This document shows positions 25,350-32,080 of a DNA stretch of 64,000 nucleotides, piece after piece. Below the pieces are notes generated by a model. It searched no databases. It was not told where the DNA came from and saw only the letters and a program-made list of their open reading frames with translations. Source of the DNA: JAOPZW01 sp036379935 (lineage in GTDB: Bacteria; Actinomycetota; Thermoleophilia; Solirubrobacterales; Solirubrobacteraceae); assembly GCA_036379935.1 (NCBI GenBank), contig DASVFT010000092.1, positions 12,890 to 76,889 of the forward strand, read 5' to 3'. The number at the start of each line of letters is the position of its first letter. The first letter of the stretch is position 1. A program made the position numbers and the translations under genes.

Positions 25350-25547
25350 CTAGGAAGCAGGCCCCTTGGCGGCCGGCGTGTTGGCCAGGGCGCCCGCCAG
25401 AGGGACGACGTCGTGATGCCGATGGGCGGCGACGTCGTCGATCGCGGCCCGCAGGACTCGCGCCGAGATGTCCAGCGAGCGGCTCGTCGGGCGAAAGGGC
25501 CAGCAGCGTTCGCCAGACCGTGTAAGAACCGGCGCACGTCCGGACAC
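25350..25547 (-). pseudogene. Possible vestigial coding fragment (C-terminal part only)
   Basis: A 65-codon frame whose last 42 residues look protein-like (SLDISARVLRAAIDDVAAHR, then HDVVPLAGALANTPAAKGPAS) with nearly all third positions G or C. The part before it is disordered in composition (ERCWPFRPTSR) and a different frame looks better there (LLALSPDEPL), as if a frameshift intervened. It occupies the 217-base gap between the terminator and the ECF sigma gene. No family recognised. Confidence 0.3.
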
Positions 25548-25556
25548 CACTCTCAC

Positions 25557-26072
25557 GTGACGACCGTCGAGGACCTCTACCGCGCGCACGCCAAGCACGT
25601 CCTGGCGTACGCGCTGCGCCGTAGCGACACGGCCACGGCCGAGGATGTCGTCTCCGAGGTGTTCCTCGTCGCCAACCGTCGGCTCGCGGAGGTGCCGGCG
25701 GACGCTCGCCCGTGGCTGTACGGCGTGGCACGCCGGGTGCTGGCCAACCAGCGGCGATCGGAGAGGCGTCGGGCCGCGCTGCACGCGGCGCTCGGCGTGC
25801 TGGCGCGAGACCGCGCGACCGCTCCGCCGCCCGCGTTCCCCGCGGACACGCCGTTGCTGGAGGCGCTGGCGACCTTGCCTCCCGACGATCGTGAGGTGGT
25901 GATGCTCACCGCCTGGGAGAACTTGGACGCCGCCGATGCGGCCGCAGTCCTCGGCTGCTCCGCGCCCGCCGTCTACACGCGTCTGCATCGCGCCCGTGCG
26001 CGTCTGCAGTCCGAGCTCGACCGCCGAGCCGAGCCGACGCTCTCCACCACTGCCGCGAGGACCGCCCCATGA
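25557..26072 (+). CDS. ECF-family RNA polymerase sigma factor
   Basis: 171 residues. Region 2: DLYRAHAKHVLAYALRRSDT and DVVSEVFLVANRRL with RPWLYGVARRVLANQRR; region 4: LPPDDREVVMLTAWENLDAADAAAVL with APAVYTRLHRARARLQ. GTG at 25557 starts right at homology. Its end overlaps the next gene (ATGA), a membrane-anchored protein that is the likely signal partner. Control by an unknown surface signal is inferred from this arrangement. Confidence 0.9.
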   Translation: MTTVEDLYRAHAKHVLAYALRRSDTATAEDVVSEVFLVANRRLAEVPADARPWLYGVARRVLANQRRSERRRAALHAALGVLARDRATAPPPAFPADTPLLEALATLPPDDREVVMLTAWENLDAADAAAVLGCSAPAVYTRLHRARARLQSELDRRAEPTLSTTAARTAP

Positions 26073-27286
26073 CCGATCTGCTCGACGATCTGCGCGACGC
26101 CAATCCGATCGATCCAGACGAGTTGGACGTCCCGCCCTACGCGCACCGCGTACCCACGCCGCCGCGCCGGCGCCGGCGCCGCCTCCGGTCGCCCGTCGCG
26201 GCCGCCGCCGTCGCGCTGCTCATCGTTGCGGCGATCGCGCTGATCCCCGGTCGGGCGGCCGAGCACGGCGACAACCTCGCCGCGCGCGCGTACGCCGCGG
26301 TCACCAAGCCCGGCGTCTTGCACTGGCGCACGGCGTGGCGCACGCACGTGGGGGGTGAGGGCAACACGCAGATCGTCGCCGAGGGCTGGTCGCACAAGGG
26401 CGTCACCCACATCCTCATCTGGGAGCTCTCCAACCACAGACGGCACCTCGCGCTGGACATGCGCACCGCCGACGGCCGCACGACGACGTGGTCGTCGACC
26501 TCGGACCGCGTCACGCACCGGAAGGCCGAGCGGACCGGCAGCGACCCCAATCAGTTCGGCGACCCGATGGCGATCTTCCGCCGCGCCTACCAGGCGGGAA
26601 AGCTCTCGCCGCTGGGCCCGAATCGCCTCAGGGTCGACCTGCCCGGCCGCTCCGACAACGAAGGCGACTACACCGCCTATTACGACATCGACCCGAAGAC
26701 GTCGCTGCCCCTCCGCTACATCACCGCCCAACCCAACGGCTCCAGGTCGACGTTGCAGATCCGCGTCTACGAGACGCTGCCGTTCGATGCAGCGACCCGC
26801 GCCAAGCTGCGACTGCGGCGCCACCCCTCCCCGGCGTCGGCCCACACGACCGCAGCGGCCCACTTCGCCGTGCTGCGCCGGGGCGCGCCCCCAACCGGCA
26901 AGCTCGGCGCGGCGGTCAAGAAGATCGCGAGCTCGCAGCACCTCGATGCGAGCGCGGCGCGCAAGATCGCCGCAAGCCTCGCGTTGATCCCGGCCAGCGA
27001 CGGCGTGTGCCTGATCGCAGCCGACGCGTCAGGTGCCGGCCTTGGCTGCGTCGGGCTGACCCATGCCCTCGAGCGCGGCGTCGGCGTGGGCGTCCCCAAC
27101 CCGGCGCCCCCGCCGAGCTCAGCCCACGTCAGCGGATGGCCCAAGGCCGGGATCGACCTCGCCGTTCCCGACGGCGTCGTCGCGGTCAAGACCCGCTTCC
27201 ACGGCACCTGGACCCGACGACCGGTCCATGGCAACTTCGTCCACATCCCGCGCTTCTCAGGGCAGTACGTGCTCGTCCGACGCTGA
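26069..27286 (+). CDS. Membrane-anchored partner of the ECF sigma factor (CU044_5270-like)
   Basis: 405 residues. Acidic N-terminus 1-30, Arg block, one membrane helix about 42-60 (SPVAAAAVALLIVAAIALIP), then a long outside domain with MRTADGRTTTWSST and YYDIDPKTSLPLRYI. This layout is seen in many actinobacterial proteins coupled to ECF sigma genes and sometimes called CU044_5270 family; whether they act as anti-sigma factors has not been generally shown. No zinc-binding anti-sigma motif (HxxxCxxC) is present. Stop-start overlap with the sigma gene supports joint expression. Confidence 0.8.
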   Translation: MTDLLDDLRDANPIDPDELDVPPYAHRVPTPPRRRRRRLRSPVAAAAVALLIVAAIALIPGRAAEHGDNLAARAYAAVTKPGVLHWRTAWRTHVGGEGNTQIVAEGWSHKGVTHILIWELSNHRRHLALDMRTADGRTTTWSSTSDRVTHRKAERTGSDPNQFGDPMAIFRRAYQAGKLSPLGPNRLRVDLPGRSDNEGDYTAYYDIDPKTSLPLRYITAQPNGSRSTLQIRVYETLPFDAATRAKLRLRRHPSPASAHTTAAAHFAVLRRGAPPTGKLGAAVKKIASSQHLDASAARKIAASLALIPASDGVCLIAADASGAGLGCVGLTHALERGVGVGVPNPAPPPSSAHVSGWPKAGIDLAVPDGVVAVKTRFHGTWTRRPVHGNFVHIPRFSGQYVLVRR

Positions 27287-27291
27287 AACGC

Positions 27292-27891
27292 ATGGCGCGT
27301 TGTCCTCACAGGGTGACTGCGGTGACCACAACACGCACGCTTGTTGGCACCGCCGCGAGGATCGCGACGGTAATCCTGTCTGCCGCGCCCGCGAGCAGCG
27401 CGGGATCGGCGCGCCACGAGCCACACCTGGCAACGACCAGCGGCGAAGCGTTCGAACTCGTCCGCAAACCGATCGCCGTCTACGGTCGCGAAGCCGGACA
27501 GCCGACCTACTTCGTCTACATCCGCCTCAACCGCCCCGTGCCACGCAACTCGAACGGCAGCCCGGCGGCCACGGTCCGGCTCGGCGGCCTCGGACTCGGT
27601 CGGCCACCGACATCCTCGAGCATGGGCTTCCTCACAGCATCCAGGAGCCCAGGCCGGTACTGCTACGAGCAACAGCTCACGCTTCCTCACGGTCCTTACC
27701 CGCCGATCATGGGACAGCCGCGGCCGGGGCTGCGCCTTTCCGTCGAGGTGCTCATCCGTGGGCTCGCTCAGCCGCCCACGACAACCATCACCCTTCGTCG
27801 GCGACCCAGCCCAACGATCGGCGCCACGCCCTACCTACGCGAGCGGCACTGCTCCCGCACCCGCTCCATGTTTCACTCGCTGGGCTCTTAG
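27292..27891 (+). CDS. Hypothetical secreted protein
   Basis: 199 residues from ATG 27292, or 192 from GTG 27313, which would place the basic start nearer the hydrophobic core (TAARIATVILSAAPASSAGS), a plausible signal peptide. The mature part contains PTYFVYIRLNRPVP and is Pro/Arg-rich with two Cys that could pair. It follows the membrane partner by 5 bases and may be the third gene of that operon. Its end overlaps the convergent cupin stop by 4 bases. No family recognised. Confidence 0.6.
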   Translation: MARCPHRVTAVTTTRTLVGTAARIATVILSAAPASSAGSARHEPHLATTSGEAFELVRKPIAVYGREAGQPTYFVYIRLNRPVPRNSNGSPAATVRLGGLGLGRPPTSSSMGFLTASRSPGRYCYEQQLTLPHGPYPPIMGQPRPGLRLSVEVLIRGLAQPPTTTITLRRRPSPTIGATPYLRERHCSRTRSMFHSLGS

Positions 27892-28289
27892 TCAGCCCAC
27901 CAGTCGCGCTGGCCCTCGACGTCTTCGCGCGGAGACTCGCCGAGATTGGGCGCGCCGATGACGAGAATCTCGAGGCCCTCCGGCCCGGCCTCGTAGCCTC
28001 GCCACGTACCGGGCGCGACACGCACCGCGTCCCATTCCTTGAGCTCGACGATCTCGTCGTCAAGCTTCATCCGCCCGCTCCCGCGCAGGACCACGTACAC
28101 CTCCTCCTGCGTCCTGTGCGTGTGGCCGTACGGAAAGCGATAGCCGCGCGGGACGCGCTGGTAGCTCAGGCCGGATCGCTCGAGCTCAAGCGCCTTGGTC
28201 GCCAGGCGGAACTCCAGGTCCGGCGCGCCGTCGAACTTGGACCCAAGGTCCTCCAGGTCCTCCCTGAGGTTCCTGAGCGTGAAGGGCAC
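27888..28289 (-). CDS. Cupin-domain protein
   Basis: 133 residues forming a single cupin barrel. Motif 1 is GHTHRTQEEVYVVLRGSGRM with His, His and Glu metal ligands; motif 2 is WDAVRVAPGTWRGYEAGPEG, where the usual third His is replaced (RGYEAG). Resembles sugar-isomerase-like cupins of unknown substrate. Start is GTG at 28289 (VPFTLRNLRED). Confidence 0.8.
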   Translation of the reverse strand: MPFTLRNLREDLEDLGSKFDGAPDLEFRLATKALELERSGLSYQRVPRGYRFPYGHTHRTQEEVYVVLRGSGRMKLDDEIVELKEWDAVRVAPGTWRGYEAGPEGLEILVIGAPNLGESPREDVEGQRDWWAD

Positions 28290-28304
28290 GGCGTAAGCCT
28301 ATGG

Positions 28305-28388
28305 TCACCCCTGACTGGGGTCGCCGATTCGCTGTACCGCGGCAGTGCGGTCAGCCGCTACGTCAAGCATGTCAAGGACGGCGCCTAA
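28305..28388 (+). pseudogene. C-terminal gene remnant, family unknown
   Basis: A short frame ending TAA at 28386-28388 whose last 23 residues (GVADSLYRGSAVSRYVKHVK plus DGA) have almost all G/C third positions and look protein-like. It has no start; upstream is antisense to the cupin. It lies beside a broken tRNA copy, so may be debris of an insertion or deletion. The rest of 28290-28490 shows no gene. Confidence 0.3.
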
Positions 28389-28454
28389 CGTGGGACGACG
28401 CCCTCAACGCCGCGCACGCGCAACCGACCGCTCATCGTCAACGAGGCCGTCTCG

Positions 28455-28482
28455 TACGCGCCCGAGACCTTCGGTTCCGTAG
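28455..28482 (-). other. tRNA-Arg remnant (possible attachment-site copy)
   Basis: The plus-strand bases TACGCGCCCGAGA (28455-28467) and CCTTCGGTTCCGTAG (28468-28482) match 30827-30839 and 30856-30870 of the intact tRNA-Arg exactly, minus 16 bases (30840-30855) that make most of the T arm. It therefore holds the 3' acceptor end and the anticodon arm of that tRNA in the same orientation. Such partial copies arise when an element integrates at a tRNA 3' end or by imperfect duplication. It cannot fold as a working tRNA. Confidence 0.7.
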
Positions 28483-28490
28483 TAACGCGC

Positions 28491-29195
28491 TCAACCTCGC
28501 CCGGCGGCGATCGCGCGCAAGCGCGGCAGCACGATCGCCTCCGCCCGCGCTTGACTGGCCGCGTCGGGGCGCAGGAACCCGAAGACCGAGTCGATGAACC
28601 GCGGCTCGGCCAGCAGCGCGGCGCATTCGGATGACAGGTACGCGCGCAGGTCAGCGGGCATGGCACCGGCCTCATCGACGAGCTCCTCCCGCCCGTCGAC
28701 GAGCAGGACGACGTCCTCGAGGTCGTGGCTGCCGAGGTGGTCGGCTCCGCCACGGCCGCGAAATGCCTCCAGCTTCGTCGCCATGAGATAGGGCGGCGGG
28801 ATCGCCCGGATGGCCACACCGGTTGGCAAGCGACGTTCGGTGGCGTAAGCCAGTGCAGCCCCCTGCCATCTGTTGACGAAGCCCATCAGCGTCGCGTCGG
28901 CCGGCATGGCGTCCAGGATCAAGTCCTCGTCGGCTCGATCGTGGAAGCGCCACCGGCAGATCACCGTGCTGCTCGTGTCCTCAGCGAACCCTTGCGCTCG
29001 CAGACGAGCCTCGAAGTCGTGCAACGCGGCGCGGGTGACGACCTCCACCACGACGTCCACGTCCTTGGTCGGGCGTGGCGCCGGCGCCGCCGGATCCGTG
29101 ATCCACAACGTCACCGTGGCGCCGCCGATGAAGACGACCTCGTCGAGCAGCGGCCCCAGCGCCGCGGCGCCCCGCTCGAGGAGCTCGATGCTCAC
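28491..29195 (-). CDS. Nucleotidyltransferase toxin, AbiEii/MenT-like
   Basis: 234 residues. Nucleotidyltransferase core: GGATVTLWI at 24-32 and the metal-binding DVD at 45-47 (RPTKDVDVVVEV), followed by a KLEAFRGRGGADHLGSHDLEDVV segment (about 160-180) typical of AbiEii/MenT-like proteins. Members of this family transfer nucleotides to tRNA or other targets. GTG at 29195 overlaps the stop of the helix-turn-helix gene upstream (GTGA), the usual order antitoxin then toxin in type IV pairs. It lies within the putative island. Confidence 0.75.
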   Translation of the reverse strand: MSIELLERGAAALGPLLDEVVFIGGATVTLWITDPAAPAPRPTKDVDVVVEVVTRAALHDFEARLRAQGFAEDTSSTVICRWRFHDRADEDLILDAMPADATLMGFVNRWQGAALAYATERRLPTGVAIRAIPPPYLMATKLEAFRGRGGADHLGSHDLEDVVLLVDGREELVDEAGAMPADLRAYLSSECAALLAEPRFIDSVFGFLRPDAASQARAEAIVLPRLRAIAAGRG

Positions 29196-29695
29196 CCGCG
29201 CAGACGCTCCACGAGCAGCTTCGCGGCGAGACGGCGCGCGCGTGCGTCGCCGGCCCGCATGGCATCGACGAGCGCCAGGCGCTCCCACAGCGCCGGGTCG
29301 CGCAGCGCCGCCTCGGGCACGATCGGATGCAGCGGCTCGAGCGCGACGCCCCGCGTCTTGCCCGTGGGGTGCGGCCAGACAGGCGGCAGCTCGGGCACCT
29401 CAGCGAGCTGCGATGCCAGCGGGCTCGCGGCCCAGGCCGTGACGACCCCCCGCGTCTCGCTCCCACGCTGCGCCGGGAAAACGTACTTGACGCCGTGCAC
29501 GAGGAACTCCTCGGCTGCCGCCATCGGCACGCGGCGGCGGTCCGGCGCATAGAGCCCTGCTTCGCGCAGCCGCTGCAGCGCCCGATGCGTCCCCCCCACG
29601 TCGTAGCCCACACTGTCGGCGAGCTCGCGCACGGACGCCGGCTTCGCGCCGCCGACGAGTTGAAGCATGAGCACGACGTCCTGGCCCTTGAGCAT
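29192..29695 (-). CDS. Helix-turn-helix antitoxin/regulator of the nucleotidyltransferase pair
   Basis: 167 residues. Winged-helix-like N-terminus LMLQLVGGAKPASVRELADS and GTHRALQRLREAGLYAPDRR, then a C-terminal domain without clear motifs. Its ATG sits 7 bases downstream of a good -10 box, so the mRNA is probably leaderless, and an inverted repeat covers the -35 box. AbiEi-type antitoxins repress their own operon by binding such repeats, which fits. Confidence 0.72.
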   Translation of the reverse strand: MLKGQDVVLMLQLVGGAKPASVRELADSVGYDVGGTHRALQRLREAGLYAPDRRRVPMAAAEEFLVHGVKYVFPAQRGSETRGVVTAWAASPLASQLAEVPELPPVWPHPTGKTRGVALEPLHPIVPEAALRDPALWERLALVDAMRAGDARARRLAAKLLVERLRG

Positions 29696-29701
29696 GACCC
29701 T

Positions 29702-29738
29702 AGTTTAGGTGCTCGTTTCATGTTTCACAACATGAAAC
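29702..29738 (-). promoter_or_regulatory. Leaderless promoter with overlapping operator
   Basis: Reading the minus strand: perfect inverted repeat GTTTCATGTT-(4)-AACATGAAAC (29738-29715), -35 box TTGTGA (29730-29725) inside it, 17-base spacer, -10 box TAAACT (29707-29702), then AGGGTC and the ATG at 29695. The first base of the ATG is 7 bases from the -10 box, the spacing of leaderless transcripts in actinobacteria. A protein bound to the repeat would block RNA polymerase. Confidence 0.75.
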
Positions 29739-29794
29739 AGATGGTGTGGAGGTCGGGTCGGGAAGCGACCGGGTCGCGCGCCGATCCGCCGCGA

Positions 29795-30160
29795 TCAGTA
29801 CCCGCGGTCCTGCGACGGCCCGAGGACGAGCCCGACCTCGTCCAACGCGTCGGCGAACGTGACGCGCTCGAGGCTTACCGTGACGCGTTTGCGCAAGGCC
29901 GACACCGGGATGAGGATGTCCGCATTGGTGACCTGGTGCACGAACTCCGCCACCGTGCCGAGCTCGGTATCACGCACGTTGAGGTTGATCTGATCCTCGG
30001 CCTTCAAGACCACGTCCGGCGTCAGGGGGGTCATGGTCAGGCTGCAGCTGCAGCAGCAACGCACCGCGCCGCCCCCGGTGAAGATCGCAATGCAGGTGCA
30101 GTCGGGAGCCGTCGGGCAGACGTTGTCGCACGTGCAATCGGCGAGTGGAAGCGTCGGCAT
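29795..30160 (-). CDS. Cys-rich protein with STN/secretin-N-like domain
   Basis: 121 residues from ATG 30160 (a GTG at 30169 is also possible). The first 40 residues hold nine Cys: 9, 11, 15, 21, 23, 35, 36, 37 and 39, with no signal peptide. Residues about 55-115 (INLNVRDTELGTVAEFVHQV, then ILIPVSALRKRVTVSL, FADALDEVGLVLG) match the strand-helix-strand pattern of STN domains found at the start of secretins and TonB receptors. Such a domain in a small stand-alone protein with a Cys cluster is unusual. Metal binding or a modified peptide are possible roles; none is proven. Confidence 0.55.
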   Translation of the reverse strand: MPTLPLADCTCDNVCPTAPDCTCIAIFTGGGAVRCCCSCSLTMTPLTPDVVLKAEDQINLNVRDTELGTVAEFVHQVTNADILIPVSALRKRVTVSLERVTFADALDEVGLVLGPSQDRGY

Positions 30161-30322
30161 AGAGCGCACCGTTCTCTCGGTCCGGAGCAGGTCGACCAGA
30201 GCTTAACCGCTGTAGGGATCGCCTGGCACAGCTACGCGCGAACACCAGCGGTAGGGCCGAGCGCGGGTGTAGCGATGACGGCGGACCGGCGGCGGCGCTC
30301 TGCACGATGCACGACCGAGAGC

Positions 30323-30715
30323 TCACAGCAGGCGCAAGAGGAACGCCTTCGTCCGGTCGTGAGTCGGGGACGCCAGCATCTGACGCGGAGCGCCCGATTC
30401 GATCAGGCGGCCGCCGTCCATGAAGACCACCCGGTCTGCCACCTCTCGAGCGAACCCCATCTCGTGCGTGACGACGACCATCGTCATTACCCGGCCAGCC
30501 AGGCGCTTCATCACCGTGAGGACCTCTCCGACCAGCTCCGGGTCCAGAGCACTCGTGGGCTCGTCGAAGAGCATGAGGGTCGGATCCATGGCCAGCGCTC
30601 GGGCGATGGCTACCCGCTGTTGCCGGCCACCTGAGAGCTGCGACGGATACGCGTCGGCCTTCTCAGCGAGCCCGACGTCCAGAAACTTCGCGGAGCCGAT
30701 CTCAGGCTGCGTGAG
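30323..30715 (-). pseudogene. Truncated amino-acid ABC transporter ATPase (GlnQ-like)
   Basis: Only the second half of a GlnQ/HisP-type ATPase remains: KADAYPSQLSGGRQQRVAIA signature region, Walker B LMLFDEPTSALDPE, switch VVVTHEMGFAREVADRV and the C-terminal end. The first 110-120 residues, with Walker A, are missing, and the frame runs upstream into unrelated sequence next to the tRNA-Arg terminator. The remaining codons are intact, so truncation is probably recent. It cannot hydrolyse ATP alone. No permease or binding protein gene is nearby. Confidence 0.85.
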
Positions 30716-30800
30716 TCCGATGAATAGACGCTCAAGGCGCGCAGACCTTCGGTGGCCAAGACGCCCGAAACCGACGGTCAAATCGGCGCCAGAACGGCGA

Positions 30801-30822
30801 AACCCCGACAGCCATCGGGGTT
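30801..30822 (-). terminator. Terminator of tRNA-Arg
   Basis: Perfect 8-base stem AACCCCGA / TCGGGGTT around a 6-base loop, starting 6 bases after the 3' end of tRNA-Arg and followed on the minus strand by TTTC. Reads as an intrinsic terminator. Confidence 0.75.
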
Positions 30823-30828
30823 CCCATA

Positions 30829-30902
<74 letters not shown>

Positions 30903-30979
30903 GGGGCCGCGTGGCGGCGGTGTCCGCGGGGCGGCGACGTCCGAGTCTAGCGAGCGGGACGCGGGGCCGGCCGCGGCGA

Positions 30980-31069
30980 CGGAGAGGGCGGGATTCGAAC
31001 CCGCGATGGGGATCTAAACCCCATACTCGCTTAGCAGGCGAGTGCCTTCAGCCACTCGGCCACCTCTCC
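30980..31069 (-). tRNA. tRNA-Ser (anticodon GCT)
   Basis: Minus-strand class II tRNA of 90 bases. Acceptor GGAGAGG/CCTCTCC, anticodon loop CTGCTAA (GCT), long variable arm TATGGGG..CCCCATC and T arm CGGG-TTCGAAT-CCCG. Reads AGC/AGU. CCA not encoded. 77 bases from tRNA-Arg and divergent from the other tRNA-Ser. Confidence 0.97.
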
Positions 31070-31131
31070 CGGTGGGGGTCAGTGTAACCCTGGGCTCGTG
31101 GGTCCGGCGGCCGCTACGCTGGCCCGGCGAC

Positions 31132-31217
31132 GGAGGGGTGGCAGAGTGGTCGAATGCACCGGCCTTGAAAGCCGGAGCCCGCCTCGCGGGCCGTGGGTTC
31201 GAATCCCACCCCCTCCG
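31132..31217 (+). tRNA. tRNA-Ser (anticodon TGA)
   Basis: Class II tRNA. Acceptor GGAGGGG/CCCCTCC, anticodon stem CCGGC/GCCGG with loop CTTGAAA (TGA), variable arm GCCCGCCTCGCGGGC and T arm GTGGG-TTCGAAT-CCCAC. Reads UCN codons. CCA not encoded. About 0.8-2.1 kb from serS, which charges it. Confidence 0.97.
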
Positions 31218-31305
31218 CCTCCGGTGCCCCGCTCGTCGCGCCAGCGCCACCGTTGGCCGCACCACAGGACCGCGTTTCGCTTGACGGTCCGATGGCCGTG
31301 GCACC

Positions 31306-31680
31306 ATGGTCGGCGTGCGACTCCCGCGGCGCCGGAACTACAGCTCGCACACTGACGCCGAGCTCGCCCGGGCCTTTCGGGTGCTGGCGCACCCGCTGCG
31401 GATCAGCGCGCTGCGGGCCTTCGCGATCAGCGACGAGGCGCTCGCCGCGGGCGACGTGGCGTACATGGAGCAGGAGGACATCCCGGCCACCACGATGCGC
31501 CACCACCTCCAGCTCCTGGCCGAGGCGGGCCTGCTGCGGCCCATCGGTCCGCGCTCGCACGGCGCGCCGGGACGTCCCGCTCTGCGCTACGTGCTGACCG
31601 AGCTCGGGATGCAGGTTCTGCCGCTCCTGCACAGCGCCGCGGCCACCGCTCGCCCTCGTTCGCGGACGCCTTCGGTTTGA
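31306..31680 (+). CDS. ArsR-like winged-helix transcriptional regulator
   Basis: 124 residues. ELARAFRVLAHPLRISALRA is the standard first helix of ArsR-type regulators, ATTMRHHLQLLAEAGLLRPI the recognition helix and start of the wing, and GRPALRYVLTELG the wing end. No Cys metal site is present, so it is not a classical metal sensor. ATG at 31306. Upstream of the STAS-domain gene by 31 bases, possibly co-transcribed. Confidence 0.75.
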   Translation: MVGVRLPRRRNYSSHTDAELARAFRVLAHPLRISALRAFAISDEALAAGDVAYMEQEDIPATTMRHHLQLLAEAGLLRPIGPRSHGAPGRPALRYVLTELGMQVLPLLHSAAATARPRSRTPSV

Positions 31681-31711
31681 CAGGCGACCTCGCGGTCGGA
31701 TAGCAAGCGCT

Positions 31712-32080
31712 GTGGCCTTTGCCGAGCCGCAGTTCGAGCTGTCCGAGGAGGACGTCGACGAGCGCACGCACGTGATCGCCATCGCGGGCGAGATCCACGT
31801 GTCGACGGCGCCCCGCTTCAGCGTGCTGCTCGACGACGCGATCGGGCGCGGCAAGACCGCCGTCGTCCTCGATCTCAGCGACGTGGACTTCATCGACTCG
31901 ACCGGCCTGTCCGTGCTGCTCAACGGGTTGCGGCGCGTGACGCGCCAGCGCGGGCGCATGGCCCTCGTCTGCACCAACCCGACGGTCCTGCGCCTGTTCG
32001 AGATCACGCGCCTGGACGCGACGTTCGACATCCGCGCCACCCGCGAGGACGCGCTCAGCGCGGTGCAGTCGACGGACTAG
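31712..32080 (+). CDS. STAS-domain anti-sigma factor antagonist
   Basis: 122 residues, single STAS domain. Phosphorylatable Ser in DVDFIDSTGLSVLLNGLRR, the SpoIIAA/RsbV motif. Such proteins release a sigma factor by binding its kinase-type anti-sigma; neither partner is encoded here. GTG start at 31712. Its last 26 bases overlap the 3' end of serS on the other strand. Confidence 0.9.
   Translation: MAFAEPQFELSEEDVDERTHVIAIAGEIHVSTAPRFSVLLDDAIGRGKTAVVLDLSDVDFIDSTGLSVLLNGLRRVTRQRGRMALVCTNPTVLRLFEITRLDATFDIRATREDALSAVQSTD

Noticed and set aside
25517..25545. ECF-type promoter (TGTAAGAAC with CGTC) upstream of the ECF sigma gene
   Set aside because: The two boxes are only about 7 bases apart, too close for a -35/-10 pair with the normal 16-17-base spacer.
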